Below are positions 26,359-35,575 of a DNA stretch of 64,000 nt, in pieces. The notes under the pieces were generated by a model that was not told the DNA's origin, did not search any database, and saw only the letters and a program-made list of their open reading frames with translations. Positions within the stretch are counted from its first letter, which is position 1. The number at the start of each line of letters is the position of its first letter. The translations under genes were made by a program, and so were the position numbers. Origin of the DNA: Streptomyces qinzhouensis (lineage in GTDB: Bacteria; Actinomycetota; Actinomycetes; Streptomycetales; Streptomycetaceae); the NCBI RefSeq assembly GCF_007856155.1, contig NZ_CP042266.1, positions 4,216,001 to 4,280,000 on the forward strand, written 5' to 3'.

Positions 26359-27882
26359 GTGAGTACGACCGGTGTCACCCCGCCCATCCCCGCCCCCGAC
26401 CGCGCGCCCCGGCTTCGCGACGCGCTCATCGCCGCCGACTTCACCGCCGACGGACTGCTCGAACGGCTGGGGGCCACCGCCTACGCCGCCCTCGCGCGCA
26501 GCGAGACCGTCCCCGCGCTGCGGGCGACCCGCGGCGACGGGCCCCTCGACGAACTCGTACGGCTGTTCCTGCTCCAGCGGTCCGCCGCGTACGAGCGGGT
26601 ACGGGACGTCCTCCCCCTCGACCTGTGCCTGTCCGACGGCTGGCTCGTCCGGGACGGCGACACCGTCCGGGCCACCGTGGACGTACGGCCCTACAGCGGG
26701 CCCGCGGGCGAGGACTGGTTCATCGTCTCCGACCTCGGCTGCGCGGTCGGCGGCGCCGCGGGCGCCGGCGGGCAGGGCGAGGCCGTCGTCCTGGGTGTCG
26801 GCGGGGCCTCCACGACCCTCGCCGGAATCACCGTACGGACCCCCGTCGCCACCGCACTCGACCTGGGCACCGGCTCCGGCATCCAGGCGCTGCACGCCAC
26901 CCGCCACGCGACCCGGGTCACCGCCACCGACCTCAACCCGCGTGCCCTCGCCTTCACCCGGCTCACCCTCGCGCTCTCCGGCGCGCCCGGCGCCGAACTG
27001 CTGGAGGGGTCCCTCTTCGAGCCGCTCCCGGCCACGGAGACGTACGACCTGATCGTGTCCAACCCGCCGTTCGTGATCTCGCCCGCCGCCCGGCTGACGT
27101 ACCGCGACGGCGGCATGGGCGGAGACGATCTCTGCCGCACGCTCGTCCAGCAGGCGGGGGAGCGGCTGAACGAGGGCGGGTACGCCCAGTTCCTGGCCAA
27201 CTGGCAGCACGTCGAGGGCGAGGAGTGGCAGGACCGGGTCCGCGCCTGGGTGCCGGCGGGCTGCGACGCATGGATCGTCCAGCGCGAGGTGCAGGACGTC
27301 ACGCAGTACGCGGAGCTGTGGCTGCGCGACAGCGGCGATCACCGGGGGGATCCCGAGCGGTATGCGGCGCGGTACGAGGAGTGGCTGGACGAGTTCGCGG
27401 CGCAGCGCACCAAGGCGGTCGGCTTCGGCTGGATCACCCTGCGGAAGTCGGGTGCCGAGCGGTCTTCGGTCGTACTGGAGGAGTGGGCGCATCCGGTGGA
27501 GCAGCCGCTCGGTGAGACGGTCGTCGCCCATTTCGCCCGGCAGGACTATTTGCGCGAGCACGACGACGCGGCGCTCCTCGCCGACCGTTTCACCCTCGCG
27601 GCGGAGGTCGTGCAGGAGCAGGTGGGGCCGCCGGGCGCCGAGGACCCCGAGCATCTGGTGCTGCGGCAGAACCGCGGTATGCGGCGGGCGACCAGGGTGG
27701 ACACGGTGGGCGCGGGTTTCGCCGGGGCCTGTGACGGGACGCTGAGCGCCGGGCGCATCCTCGACGCCATCGCCCAGCTGCTCGGCGAGGACCCCGTACT
27801 GCTGCGGGACCGTACCCCGGCGGCGCTGCGGGTGCTGGTGGGGGAGGGGTTCCTGGAGCCGGTGGGAGGCCGGCGGGTTTAG
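26359..27882 (+). CDS. Class I SAM-dependent methyltransferase (N5-Gln/RlmG-like)
   Basis: A 507-residue protein. An N-terminal helical domain precedes a Rossmann methyltransferase core with ALDLGTGSGIQAL at about 176-188 and the N-P-P-F catalytic tetrad in IVSNPPFV, typical of enzymes that methylate planar amide or ring nitrogens (PrmC, RsmC/RlmG). The C-terminal 200 residues form an additional domain of unknown role. The substrate, protein glutamine or rRNA base, cannot be decided from sequence. GTG start. Confidence 0.82.
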   Translation: MSTTGVTPPIPAPDRAPRLRDALIAADFTADGLLERLGATAYAALARSETVPALRATRGDGPLDELVRLFLLQRSAAYERVRDVLPLDLCLSDGWLVRDGDTVRATVDVRPYSGPAGEDWFIVSDLGCAVGGAAGAGGQGEAVVLGVGGASTTLAGITVRTPVATALDLGTGSGIQALHATRHATRVTATDLNPRALAFTRLTLALSGAPGAELLEGSLFEPLPATETYDLIVSNPPFVISPAARLTYRDGGMGGDDLCRTLVQQAGERLNEGGYAQFLANWQHVEGEEWQDRVRAWVPAGCDAWIVQREVQDVTQYAELWLRDSGDHRGDPERYAARYEEWLDEFAAQRTKAVGFGWITLRKSGAERSSVVLEEWAHPVEQPLGETVVAHFARQDYLREHDDAALLADRFTLAAEVVQEQVGPPGAEDPEHLVLRQNRGMRRATRVDTVGAGFAGACDGTLSAGRILDAIAQLLGEDPVLLRDRTPAALRVLVGEGFLEPVGGRRV

Positions 27883-27914
27883 CGGTGGCACGCGGGGAAG
27901 GCCCTCCTGCCCGG

Positions 27915-27942
27915 CCCGAAGCGGCTCCGGAGCCGCTTCGGG
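27915..27942 (+). terminator. Palindromic terminator after methyltransferase
   Basis: A 28-base perfect palindrome, effectively a 12-bp stem with a 4-base loop, 33 bases after the stop. The rest of the 318-base gap to 28201 is GC-rich, with a possible promoter near 27960-28010. Confidence 0.75.
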
Positions 27943-28200
27943 GCTGGTCCGGGGCGGGGGGAATCGGCCAATGTTCGTTCTCTGTGACGAGCCGGTTCCC
28001 CTCGGTCACCTGTGCCGCTCGGCGGGGGCCGGCGCCGCCCCCCGGCAGCCCGCCCCCATGCGCGCCCCGGCCGCCGCCACGCGGGTGAACCCCCGCGCCG
28101 TTCACCCGGAATTCGCAACTCCGCCGCCCGGAGGTGCCAGCCTCGGAAGTCCGGTGCCGGGGACGGACCCCGAAGGGCCACAGAAGGGCGGGAAACGGGC

Positions 28201-28398
28201 ATGGAGAGTGGTCCGGCGATTTTCGCGGCGGTGGCGTTCGGCCTGTTCGGAGCGGCACTGCTGGTGTGGACCGGGGTCAGGACGGCGCACCGCTCGCCCG
28301 TCGCCGCGGGAGTGAGTCCCGCCACGGCAGCCGCCCTCACGACCCTCGCCGGGGTGGTCTCCCTCGCTCTCGGGGTGTGGTGTCTCACCCGGGTGTGA
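28201..28398 (+). CDS. Small two-helix membrane protein
   Basis: A 65-residue protein with two hydrophobic segments (FAAVAFGLFGAALLVWTGV and ALTTLAGVVSLALGVW). ATG at 28201, preceded by a purine-rich GGGCGGGAAA. A small conserved membrane protein occupies this position upstream of topA in related genomes. Function unknown. Confidence 0.6.
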   Translation: MESGPAIFAAVAFGLFGAALLVWTGVRTAHRSPVAAGVSPATAAALTTLAGVVSLALGVWCLTRV

Positions 28399-28592
28399 AT
28401 CCGGTGGGAACCCGGCCGGGAGCCGGGTGTGAACATGTCCCCATCAGGGATCCGGCCGTCTCCCGAGGCGTCGGGTCGGGGACGGATCCAAGGGGCCGCC
28501 GGAGGGTTCCGGCCCACCGTCATACCGGTCCGGGCGGCAGGAACCGCCGGTCTCGGGTTACCGTTCGAGTGGCCGTTGCGGGCTTTCGCCGT

Positions 28593-28620
28593 TTGACACG
28601 AGGGCGGGTTGTACCGTCAC
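28593..28620 (+). promoter_or_regulatory. Likely topA promoter (consensus -35)
   Basis: TTGACA at 28593-28598 is a perfect -35 hexamer, but no good -10 lies at 17-18 bases; TACCGT occurs at a short 13-base spacing. The streptomycete topA promoter is known to respond to supercoiling, for which odd spacing would be suitable. About 240 bases of leader with CCGAACACC-type repeats follow before the TTG start. The 28399-28859 gap has no separate gene. Confidence 0.5.
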
Positions 28621-28859
28621 ACTCCGCAGCGATGCTTCCGGCGCGCCGTGCCGGAAGCCGCCGTACCGGGCAGCGCGACCCCACTCGGGGCCGTCCGACC
28701 GGGGCCGCAGAACCGAACACCGAAGAGCCGAACACCAAAAAACCGGACGACCGCATAACCGCAGCACCGAGTACCGACATACAGAGCAGCAGTACAGCGC
28801 CACCGACCACCACCCCGTATCCGCCGCGCACCGAGCGCCGACCGGAGAGAAGAGCCACG

Positions 28860-31748
28860 TTGTCCCCGACCAGCGAGACCGCACAGGGCGGCCGCCGACT
28901 CGTGATCGTCGAGTCGCCTGCCAAGGCGAAGACGATCAAGGGCTACCTCGGCCCCGGCTATGTCGTCGAGGCAAGCGTCGGGCACATCCGCGACCTCCCC
29001 AACGGCGCCGCCGAAGTGCCGGAGAAGTACACGGGCGAGGTCCGTCGCCTCGGTGTCGATGTCGAGCACGACTTCCAGCCGGTCTATGTCGTCAACGCCG
29101 ATAAGAAGGCCCAGGTCAGGAAGCTCAAGGAGCAGCTGGCCCAGAGCGACGAGCTCTACCTCGCCACGGATGAGGACCGCGAGGGCGAGGCCATCGCCTG
29201 GCACCTCCTCGAAGTGCTCAAGCCCAAGGTCCCGGTCCACCGGATGGTCTTCCACGAGATCACCAAGGACGCGATCCGCGAGGCCGTCGCCAATCCGCGC
29301 GAGCTGAACCAGCGGATGGTCGACGCCCAGGAGACCCGCCGCATCCTCGACCGGCTCTACGGCTACGAAGTCTCCCCGGTGCTGTGGAAGAAGGTCATGC
29401 CGAAGCTGTCGGCGGGCCGGGTGCAGTCCGTGGCGACCCGGCTCGTCGTCGAACGGGAGCGCGAGCGCAGGGCGTTCCGTTCCGCCGAGTACTGGGATCT
29501 GACCGGTACGTTCGCCACCGGCCGCGCCGGTGACCCTTCCGACCCCTCCGTCCTCTCCGCCCGGCTGGCCGCGGTCGACGGCCGCCGTGTCGCCCAGGGC
29601 CGTGACTTCGGTCCGGACGGGCAGCTCAAGGGCGCCTCCACCGCGCAGGTGCTGCACCTCGACGAGGGCGCCGCCCGCGGGCTCGCCGCCGCGCTGGAGA
29701 GCGCCGCGTTCTCGGTGCGCTCGGTGGAGTCGAAGCCGTACCGCCGCTCCCCGTACGCCCCCTTCCGTACCACCACGCTCCAGCAGGAGGCCTCCCGGAA
29801 GCTCGGCTTCGGGGCGAAGGCCACCATGCAGGTCGCCCAGAAGCTGTACGAGAACGGCTTCATCACCTATATGCGTACGGACTCCACGACGCTCTCCGAA
29901 ACGGCGGTTGCGGCGGCCCGGGCGCAGGTCACCCAGTTGTACGGGGCCGACTATCTGCCCGACCGGCCGCGGACGTACGCGGGCAAGGTGAAGAACGCCC
30001 AGGAGGCGCACGAGGCGATCCGTCCTTCGGGTGATCGTTTCCGCACCCCCGCCGAGACCGGTCTCAGCGGCGACCAGTTCCGTCTCTACGAGCTGATCTG
30101 GAAGCGGACCGTCGCCTCCCAGATGAAGGACGCGGTCGGCAACTCCGTCACGGTACGGATCGCGGGCACCGCCTCCGACGGCCGGGACGCCGAGTTCACC
30201 GCCTCCGGCAAGACGATCACCTTCCACGGCTTCATGAAGGCGTACGTCGAGGGCGCCGACGACCCGAACGCCGAGCTGGACGACCGTGAGCGGCGGCTGC
30301 CGCAGGTCGGCGAGGGCGACGCGCTGCGCGCCGACGAGATCACCGCCGACGGCCACGCCACCAAGCCGCCCGCCCGCTACACCGAGGCGTCGCTGGTCAA
30401 GGAGCTGGAAGAGCGCGAGATCGGCCGCCCGTCGACGTACGCCTCGATCATCGGGACCATCCTCGACCGCGGGTACGTCTTCAAGAAGGGCACGGCCCTG
30501 GTGCCGTCCTTCCTCTCCTTCGCGGTCGTGAATCTGCTGGAGAAGCACTTCGGCCGGCTCGTCGACTACGACTTCACCGCCAAGATGGAGGACGACCTCG
30601 ACTGCATCGCGCGCGGCGAGGCGCAGGCGGTGCCGTGGCTGAAGCGTTTCTACTTCGGTGAGGGTGCGGCTCCGAAGGGCTCCGCCGCCGATGCCGGAAA
30701 CGGCGACGGCGACCACCTCGGCGGACTGAAGGCCCTGGTCACCGACCTGGGTGCGATCGACGCCCGGGAGATCTCCAGCTTCCCCGTCGGCGACGGCATC
30801 GTCCTCCGCGTCGGCCGCTACGGCCCGTACATCGAGCGCGGTGAGAAGGACACGGAGGGCCACCAGCGCGCCGATGTGCCCGACGATCTGGCGCCCGACG
30901 AGCTGACCGTGGAGTACGCGGAGGAGCTGCTCGCCAAGCCGAGTGGCGACTTCGCGCTGGGCAAGGACCCCGTCACGGGCCATGAGATCGTCGCCAAGGA
31001 CGGCCGCTACGGTCCGTACGTCACCGAGATCCTTCCCGAGGGCACCCCCAAGACCGGCAAGAACGCGGTCAAGCCGCGGACCGCGTCCCTCTTCAAGTCC
31101 ATGTCCATCGACACGGTCACGCTGGACGAAGCGCTGAAGCTGATGTCGCTGCCGCGGGTCGTCGGCGCGGATGCCGAGGGCGTGGAGATCACCGCGCAGA
31201 ACGGCCGGTACGGCCCGTATCTGAAGAAGGGCACCGACTCGCGCTCGCTGGAGAACGAGGACCAGCTCTTCTCCATCACGCTGGAGCAGGCGCTGGCGAT
31301 CTACGCCCAGCCCAAGCAGCGGGGCCGGGCCGCGGCCAAGCCGCCGCTGAAGGAGCTGGGGACGGACCCGGTGAGCGAGCGGCCGGTGGTGGTCAAGGAC
31401 GGCCGGTTCGGTCCTTACGTCACCGACGGCGAGACGAACGCGACTCTGCGGACCGGGGACAGCGTCGAGGAGATCACGCCGGAGCGCGGCTACGAGCTGC
31501 TGGCGGAGAAGCGGGCGAAGGGGCCCGCGAAGAAGACGGCGAAGAAGGCCGTGAAGAAGGCGCCGGCGAAGAAGACGGCCGCCAAGAAGACCGCGACCGC
31601 GACGGCGACGAAGACGGCGGCGAAGACGGCGGCGAAGAAGACCACCGCCAAGAAGACGGCCGCGAAGAAGACGACCACGGCCGCCGCCGCGAAGAAGACG
31701 GCGACCGCGAGGGCGACGGCGGCGTCGAAGGCGTCCGCGGAGGAGTAG
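28860..31748 (+). CDS. topA: DNA topoisomerase I
   Basis: A 962-residue type IA topoisomerase that relaxes negative supercoils. TOPRIM motifs are VIVESPAKAKTI and the acidic TDEDREGEAIAW; the DNA-cleaving tyrosine is in FITYMRTDST. The C-terminal domain has repeated GRYGPYV/I units and ends in about 80 residues of Lys/Ala repeats (KKTAAKK), a processivity feature of streptomycete TopA. The start is taken as TTG 28860 (LSPTSETAQGG) from the conserved N-terminus. The frame is open far upstream, so an extension from ATG 28631 cannot be excluded. Confidence 0.95.
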   Translation: MSPTSETAQGGRRLVIVESPAKAKTIKGYLGPGYVVEASVGHIRDLPNGAAEVPEKYTGEVRRLGVDVEHDFQPVYVVNADKKAQVRKLKEQLAQSDELYLATDEDREGEAIAWHLLEVLKPKVPVHRMVFHEITKDAIREAVANPRELNQRMVDAQETRRILDRLYGYEVSPVLWKKVMPKLSAGRVQSVATRLVVERERERRAFRSAEYWDLTGTFATGRAGDPSDPSVLSARLAAVDGRRVAQGRDFGPDGQLKGASTAQVLHLDEGAARGLAAALESAAFSVRSVESKPYRRSPYAPFRTTTLQQEASRKLGFGAKATMQVAQKLYENGFITYMRTDSTTLSETAVAAARAQVTQLYGADYLPDRPRTYAGKVKNAQEAHEAIRPSGDRFRTPAETGLSGDQFRLYELIWKRTVASQMKDAVGNSVTVRIAGTASDGRDAEFTASGKTITFHGFMKAYVEGADDPNAELDDRERRLPQVGEGDALRADEITADGHATKPPARYTEASLVKELEEREIGRPSTYASIIGTILDRGYVFKKGTALVPSFLSFAVVNLLEKHFGRLVDYDFTAKMEDDLDCIARGEAQAVPWLKRFYFGEGAAPKGSAADAGNGDGDHLGGLKALVTDLGAIDAREISSFPVGDGIVLRVGRYGPYIERGEKDTEGHQRADVPDDLAPDELTVEYAEELLAKPSGDFALGKDPVTGHEIVAKDGRYGPYVTEILPEGTPKTGKNAVKPRTASLFKSMSIDTVTLDEALKLMSLPRVVGADAEGVEITAQNGRYGPYLKKGTDSRSLENEDQLFSITLEQALAIYAQPKQRGRAAAKPPLKELGTDPVSERPVVVKDGRFGPYVTDGETNATLRTGDSVEEITPERGYELLAEKRAKGPAKKTAKKAVKKAPAKKTAAKKTATATATKTAAKTAAKKTTAKKTAAKKTTTAAAAKKTATARATAASKASAEE

Positions 31749-31766
31749 CCGAAGGGCTCTCGGGCC

Positions 31767-31808
31767 CGGAGGCGCCCCGTACCCGGTGGGTACGGGGCGC
31801 CTCCGTTT
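31767..31808 (+). terminator. topA terminator
   Basis: A perfect 18-bp stem (31767-31784 with 31788-31805), 3-base loop, followed by TTT. The rest of the 376-base gap to 32125 is non-coding and carries the promoter region of the tmk fusion. Confidence 0.85.
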
Positions 31809-32124
31809 ACGGCCGGGGGCGGGTCCGGGGGCCGGGGGTGCCTCGGGGCGACGCGCGCAGTGCGCCGTGCGGCCGGTGCGGTGTACGGTCCGGACCCCGG
31901 CCCGCGCGGGCCCGCCCGTTGCCCTGGCCCTGGCCTCGGCCCCGGCCCCGTGCTCGTGTCGTGCGCCGCGCCGCGGCGGGCGGGGGCGCCCGGTGAGCGG
32001 GTCCGTACACCCCGTAATGCCTCGTAACACCCTCGTATCAAAGGGAGGCGGCACCCGCCGCACCGTACGGCTGTCCCTTCGTACGGGCCTCCGGTGACGG
32101 TGGCGCTCCGGATAGGCTGGGCGG

Positions 32125-35100
32125 ATGACGCGAGCCGAGCAGCCAGACGAGCCGAAGGCGGTCGCGAGCGCCGTCTCAGAGACTGCCTCAGACTCCGACG
32201 GCGCCATCCCCGCCCCCGGCACCGGCCCCGACGAGGCCCTCGCCGCCGACTCCCGTGAGCGCGCCCTGCGCTCCCTGCTCAGAGTCCCCTCGCTGCGACG
32301 GCTGTGGAACGCGCAGGTCGCCGGGGGTGTCGCGGACGCGGTCGGGCTGCTCGTCCTCGTCCTCCTCACCCTCCAGGCCGCGGTCTCCGACGCCACCTTC
32401 GGCGACGGCTACCGCGGGGCCGCCTTCGCCGTGGCCGCCGTACTCGGCATCCGCGTCGTCACCACGGCCCTCTTCGGCGCCGTCCTGCTCGGCCCGCTGA
32501 CCGCACTGACCGCGCCGTCGGGCCCGCTCGACCGCCGCTGGACGATGATCGGGGCGGACGGGCTGCGGCTCGCGCTGCTGATCGTCGCCCCGCTGTGGAT
32601 CGACTGGACGCCCGCCAACGCCACCCTGCTCCTCCTGGTGACCGTCTTCGTCACCGGCGCCGCGGAACGGCTGTGGACGGTCGCCCGCGACGGGGCGGCG
32701 CCCGCGCTGCTGCCCGCGCCGCCGCCGGAGGGCGCGGCCGTCCGCCCGCTCCCGGACCATCTCGACGCGCTGCGGCGCCTGTGGCTGCGGACGTCGTTCG
32801 TGGTGATCCCGGCGGGCGCCCTGGTGCTGCTGGCCGCCGTGCTCGTGAGCGAGCTGCTGGGCACGGGCGTCGAATGGTTCCAGCTCCACCCGGCGGCCCT
32901 CGCCTCCTATGTGGCCGCCGGGCTCTTCGCCGCTTCGGCGTCGCTGCTGTGGGTGGTTGAGCTGCCGGGCGGTTCGGCCCCGCGCCCCCGCTCCCCGCTG
33001 GAGGGCCTGCGTAAGCCGCTGTCGCCGGGCGGTGCCGCGGACAAGGGCCGTACCGGCGCCGTGACGCTGTTCGTCCTCGGCTGCGCCGCGGTCGCCGCCG
33101 CGATCGCCGCGGCCGTCGCCGTCTCCGTACTGCACGCGTACGACCTCGGCGGCGGGCCCGCCTCGTACGCCCTGCTCGTTCTCGTTCTGACCGGCGGTAC
33201 AGGGCTGGGCATCCGCGCGGCCACGGCCGTCCTGCCCGCCCTCTCGCGCCGCCGGCTCCTCGCCCTCGCGCTCGCCGTGACCGGTGTCGCGCTGCTGGCC
33301 ATGGGCCTGGTGCCGGACACGGCGACCGTCCTGTTCATCGCCGCGGTGGCCGGTTTCTCGGCCGGTGTCGCGGCGGCCACCGGACATGCGCTGATCGACC
33401 AGGAGACCGAGGAGCCCCGGCGGCCCCGGATGACGGACCACCTCCAGGCCGTGGTCCGGGTCGCGATCGCGCTCGGCGCGCTGCTGGCGCCGCTGCTCGC
33501 GGCGGCCATCGGGCCGCACCGGCTCGCGGGCGGCGACTTCGTCTTCGCGCACGGCGGCGCCGCGTTCACGCTGATGCTGGCGGGCGCGCTGCTGCTGCCC
33601 GTCGCCGCGGTCGTACTGGCCAAGACCGACGACCGGGCCGGTGTGCCGCTGCGCCGCGATCTCGGGGACGCGCTGCGGCGCGGCGCCGACCCTCGGCAGG
33701 CCACCGCCCCGACCGGTTTCTTCATCGCGATCGAAGGCGGCGACGGCGCCGGGAAGTCCACCCAGGTCGAGGCCCTCGCCGGCTGGATCCGGGCCAAGGG
33801 CCACGAGGTCGTCGTCACCCGCGAACCGGGTGCCACGCCGGTCGGCAAGCGGCTCCGTTCGATCCTGCTGGACGTCTCGTCGGCCGGGCTGACCAGCCGC
33901 GCCGAGGCACTGCTGTACGCGGCCGACCGGGCCGAGCACATCGGCTCGGTGGTCCGCCCGGCGCTGGAGCGCGGCGCCGTGGTGATCTCGGACCGCTATA
34001 TCGACTCCTCCGTCGCCTACCAGGGCGCCGGGCGGGATCTGTCGCCGACGGAGATCGCGCGGATCTCGCGCTGGGCGACGGACGGACTGGTTCCGCATCT
34101 GACCGTTCTGCTGGACGTCTCCCCGGAGACCGCGAGGGAACGGTTCACCGAGGCGCCGGACCGGCTGGAGTCGGAGCCGCTGGAGTTCCACCAGCGGGTA
34201 CGGGCCGGTTTCCTCACGCTGGCCGCCGCCGACCCGGGGCGGTATGTGGTCGTGGACGCCGGACAGGAGCCGGAGGCGGTCACCACCGTCGTACGGCACC
34301 GGCTCGACCGGATGCTCCCCCTGTCCGCCGCCGAGATCCAGGCGCGGGAGGAGGCCCGTAAGGCGGCCGAGGAAGAGGCCCGGCGCAAGGCGGAGGAGGA
34401 AGCCGCCCGCAAGGCGGAGGAAGAGCGTCTGGAGCGGGAGCGGCAGGAGCAGTTGGCCAAGCTGCGTGCCGAAGAGGAGGCCCGGCGCAAGGCCGAGGAG
34501 GAGGCCGCGCGGCAGCGCGAGGCCGAACGGCAGGCGGAGGAGGCGCGGCAGCGCGCCGAGGAGGCCCGCCGGCTCGCGGAGGAGGAGCGCCGCAAGCGGG
34601 AGGCCGAGGAGAAGGCCCGCCGCGAGGAGCAGGAGCGGCTCCGCAAGCTCGCCGAGGAGCAGGCCCGGTTGCGGGCCGAGGCGGAGGAGCGGCGGCTGGA
34701 GAAGCAGCGCCTGGCCGAAGAGGCGCTGGTGCGGGCCGAGGCAGTGCGCCGGCAGGCGGAGGAGGCCAGGCTGGCCGTCGAGGCGGAGGCCGCGCGGCTG
34801 ACGGCGGAGGCCGAGGAGGCTCAGCGCCGGGCCGAGACGACGGTGACGACGGAGCTTCCGGTACCGCCCGTACATGACACCGGTGTCGGTGCCAGTGGGG
34901 TGGAGTCGGCGAACGAGGTGACCGTACCGACGCCGATCGTCCGGCCGGACGATGAGACGCACGAGATTCCGCAGCTCACGCCGGAGCAGGTGCGGGAGGT
35001 CCGCGATGCCGACGAGACGGCCGTGCTGCCGCCGGTGCGGGACGTTCGCGATGCGGAGGAGACGGCGGTGCTGCCTCCCGTACGGGACGTGGAGGAGACG

Positions 35101-35397
35101 GCCGTGCTCCCTCCCGTACCGGGGGAATCGCCTGCCGACCGCGTACCGCAGAGCATCTTCCGCAAGGGGGACGAGGGCGACGATCCGGGTGGTGTCGGCC
35201 CCGATGACCGCACCCGGGAGCTGCCGCAGGTCGACCCGGAGACGGGTGCCCCGAGGCGGCGGTCCGACTGGGCGGAGGAGACCCCGCTGGACGATCTGCC
35301 GACGCTCGCCGACGAACTGTTCGGGGAGCAGGACGACGACCGGGACGGTCGCGGCGGCGGCCGGGGCGGAAAGGGCGGACCGCGCCGCGGCAGATGA
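32125..35397 (+). CDS. tmk: MFS-like membrane domain fused to dTMP kinase and coiled coil
   Basis: A 1090-residue composite. Residues of about 50-520 form a 12-helix MFS-like membrane region. From about 531 comes a full thymidylate kinase: FFIAIEGGDGAGKST (P-loop), TREPGATPVGKRLR and DRYIDSSVAYQGAGRDL. Residues of about 735-903 are an Arg/Glu/Ala coiled coil (EEARRKAEEEAARK type). The tail has repeated ETAVLPPVRDV units and ELPQVDPETG. It makes dTDP for DNA synthesis and is probably tethered to the membrane. The fusion is conserved in Streptomyces, next to holB. Confidence 0.93.
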   Translation: MTRAEQPDEPKAVASAVSETASDSDGAIPAPGTGPDEALAADSRERALRSLLRVPSLRRLWNAQVAGGVADAVGLLVLVLLTLQAAVSDATFGDGYRGAAFAVAAVLGIRVVTTALFGAVLLGPLTALTAPSGPLDRRWTMIGADGLRLALLIVAPLWIDWTPANATLLLLVTVFVTGAAERLWTVARDGAAPALLPAPPPEGAAVRPLPDHLDALRRLWLRTSFVVIPAGALVLLAAVLVSELLGTGVEWFQLHPAALASYVAAGLFAASASLLWVVELPGGSAPRPRSPLEGLRKPLSPGGAADKGRTGAVTLFVLGCAAVAAAIAAAVAVSVLHAYDLGGGPASYALLVLVLTGGTGLGIRAATAVLPALSRRRLLALALAVTGVALLAMGLVPDTATVLFIAAVAGFSAGVAAATGHALIDQETEEPRRPRMTDHLQAVVRVAIALGALLAPLLAAAIGPHRLAGGDFVFAHGGAAFTLMLAGALLLPVAAVVLAKTDDRAGVPLRRDLGDALRRGADPRQATAPTGFFIAIEGGDGAGKSTQVEALAGWIRAKGHEVVVTREPGATPVGKRLRSILLDVSSAGLTSRAEALLYAADRAEHIGSVVRPALERGAVVISDRYIDSSVAYQGAGRDLSPTEIARISRWATDGLVPHLTVLLDVSPETARERFTEAPDRLESEPLEFHQRVRAGFLTLAAADPGRYVVVDAGQEPEAVTTVVRHRLDRMLPLSAAEIQAREEARKAAEEEARRKAEEEAARKAEEERLERERQEQLAKLRAEEEARRKAEEEAARQREAERQAEEARQRAEEARRLAEEERRKREAEEKARREEQERLRKLAEEQARLRAEAEERRLEKQRLAEEALVRAEAVRRQAEEARLAVEAEAARLTAEAEEAQRRAETTVTTELPVPPVHDTGVGASGVESANEVTVPTPIVRPDDETHEIPQLTPEQVREVRDADETAVLPPVRDVRDAEETAVLPPVRDVEETAVLPPVPGESPADRVPQSIFRKGDEGDDPGGVGPDDRTRELPQVDPETGAPRRRSDWAEETPLDDLPTLADELFGEQDDDRDGRGGGRGGKGGPRRGR
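34999..35121 (+). repeat. Three in-frame repeats in the tmk tail
   Basis: Three copies of a 36-45 bp unit encoding DADETAVLPPVRDV-like segments, varying at third positions. They lie in the disordered acidic tail after the coiled coil. The conserved ETAVLPPV core in all copies suggests a short linear binding motif. Confidence 0.8.
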
Positions 35398-35575
35398 GCG
35401 GAGGGCGGTACGAGTGCCGTACCGGCCGGGCTGACGTGCGCGTTCACGCGTTGTCGTACCCACCCCTCACAATGGGGAACACGCGGCACGGTTCCGGACC
35501 ACCCCCCGGGACCGGCGTCGCGGGCATGGCCCCGGCGCACCGGGGACCGGGGATCGGAGAAGGAGGGGTGACGGC

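Noticed and set aside
28012..28398. Longer version of the small membrane protein
   Set aside because: The upstream extension is Arg/Pro-rich with no homologous feel; the ATG at 28201 begins right before the first membrane helix.
28617..32396. Very long minus-strand open frame opposite topA
   Set aside because: Arg/Leu-rich translation with no domains; it mirrors the real gene, as expected in DNA with about 90 percent GC at third positions.
32188..35463. Long minus-strand open frame opposite the tmk fusion
   Set aside because: Low-complexity Arg/Gly/Leu translation and no ribosome site; the plus strand encodes an unmistakable thymidylate kinase.
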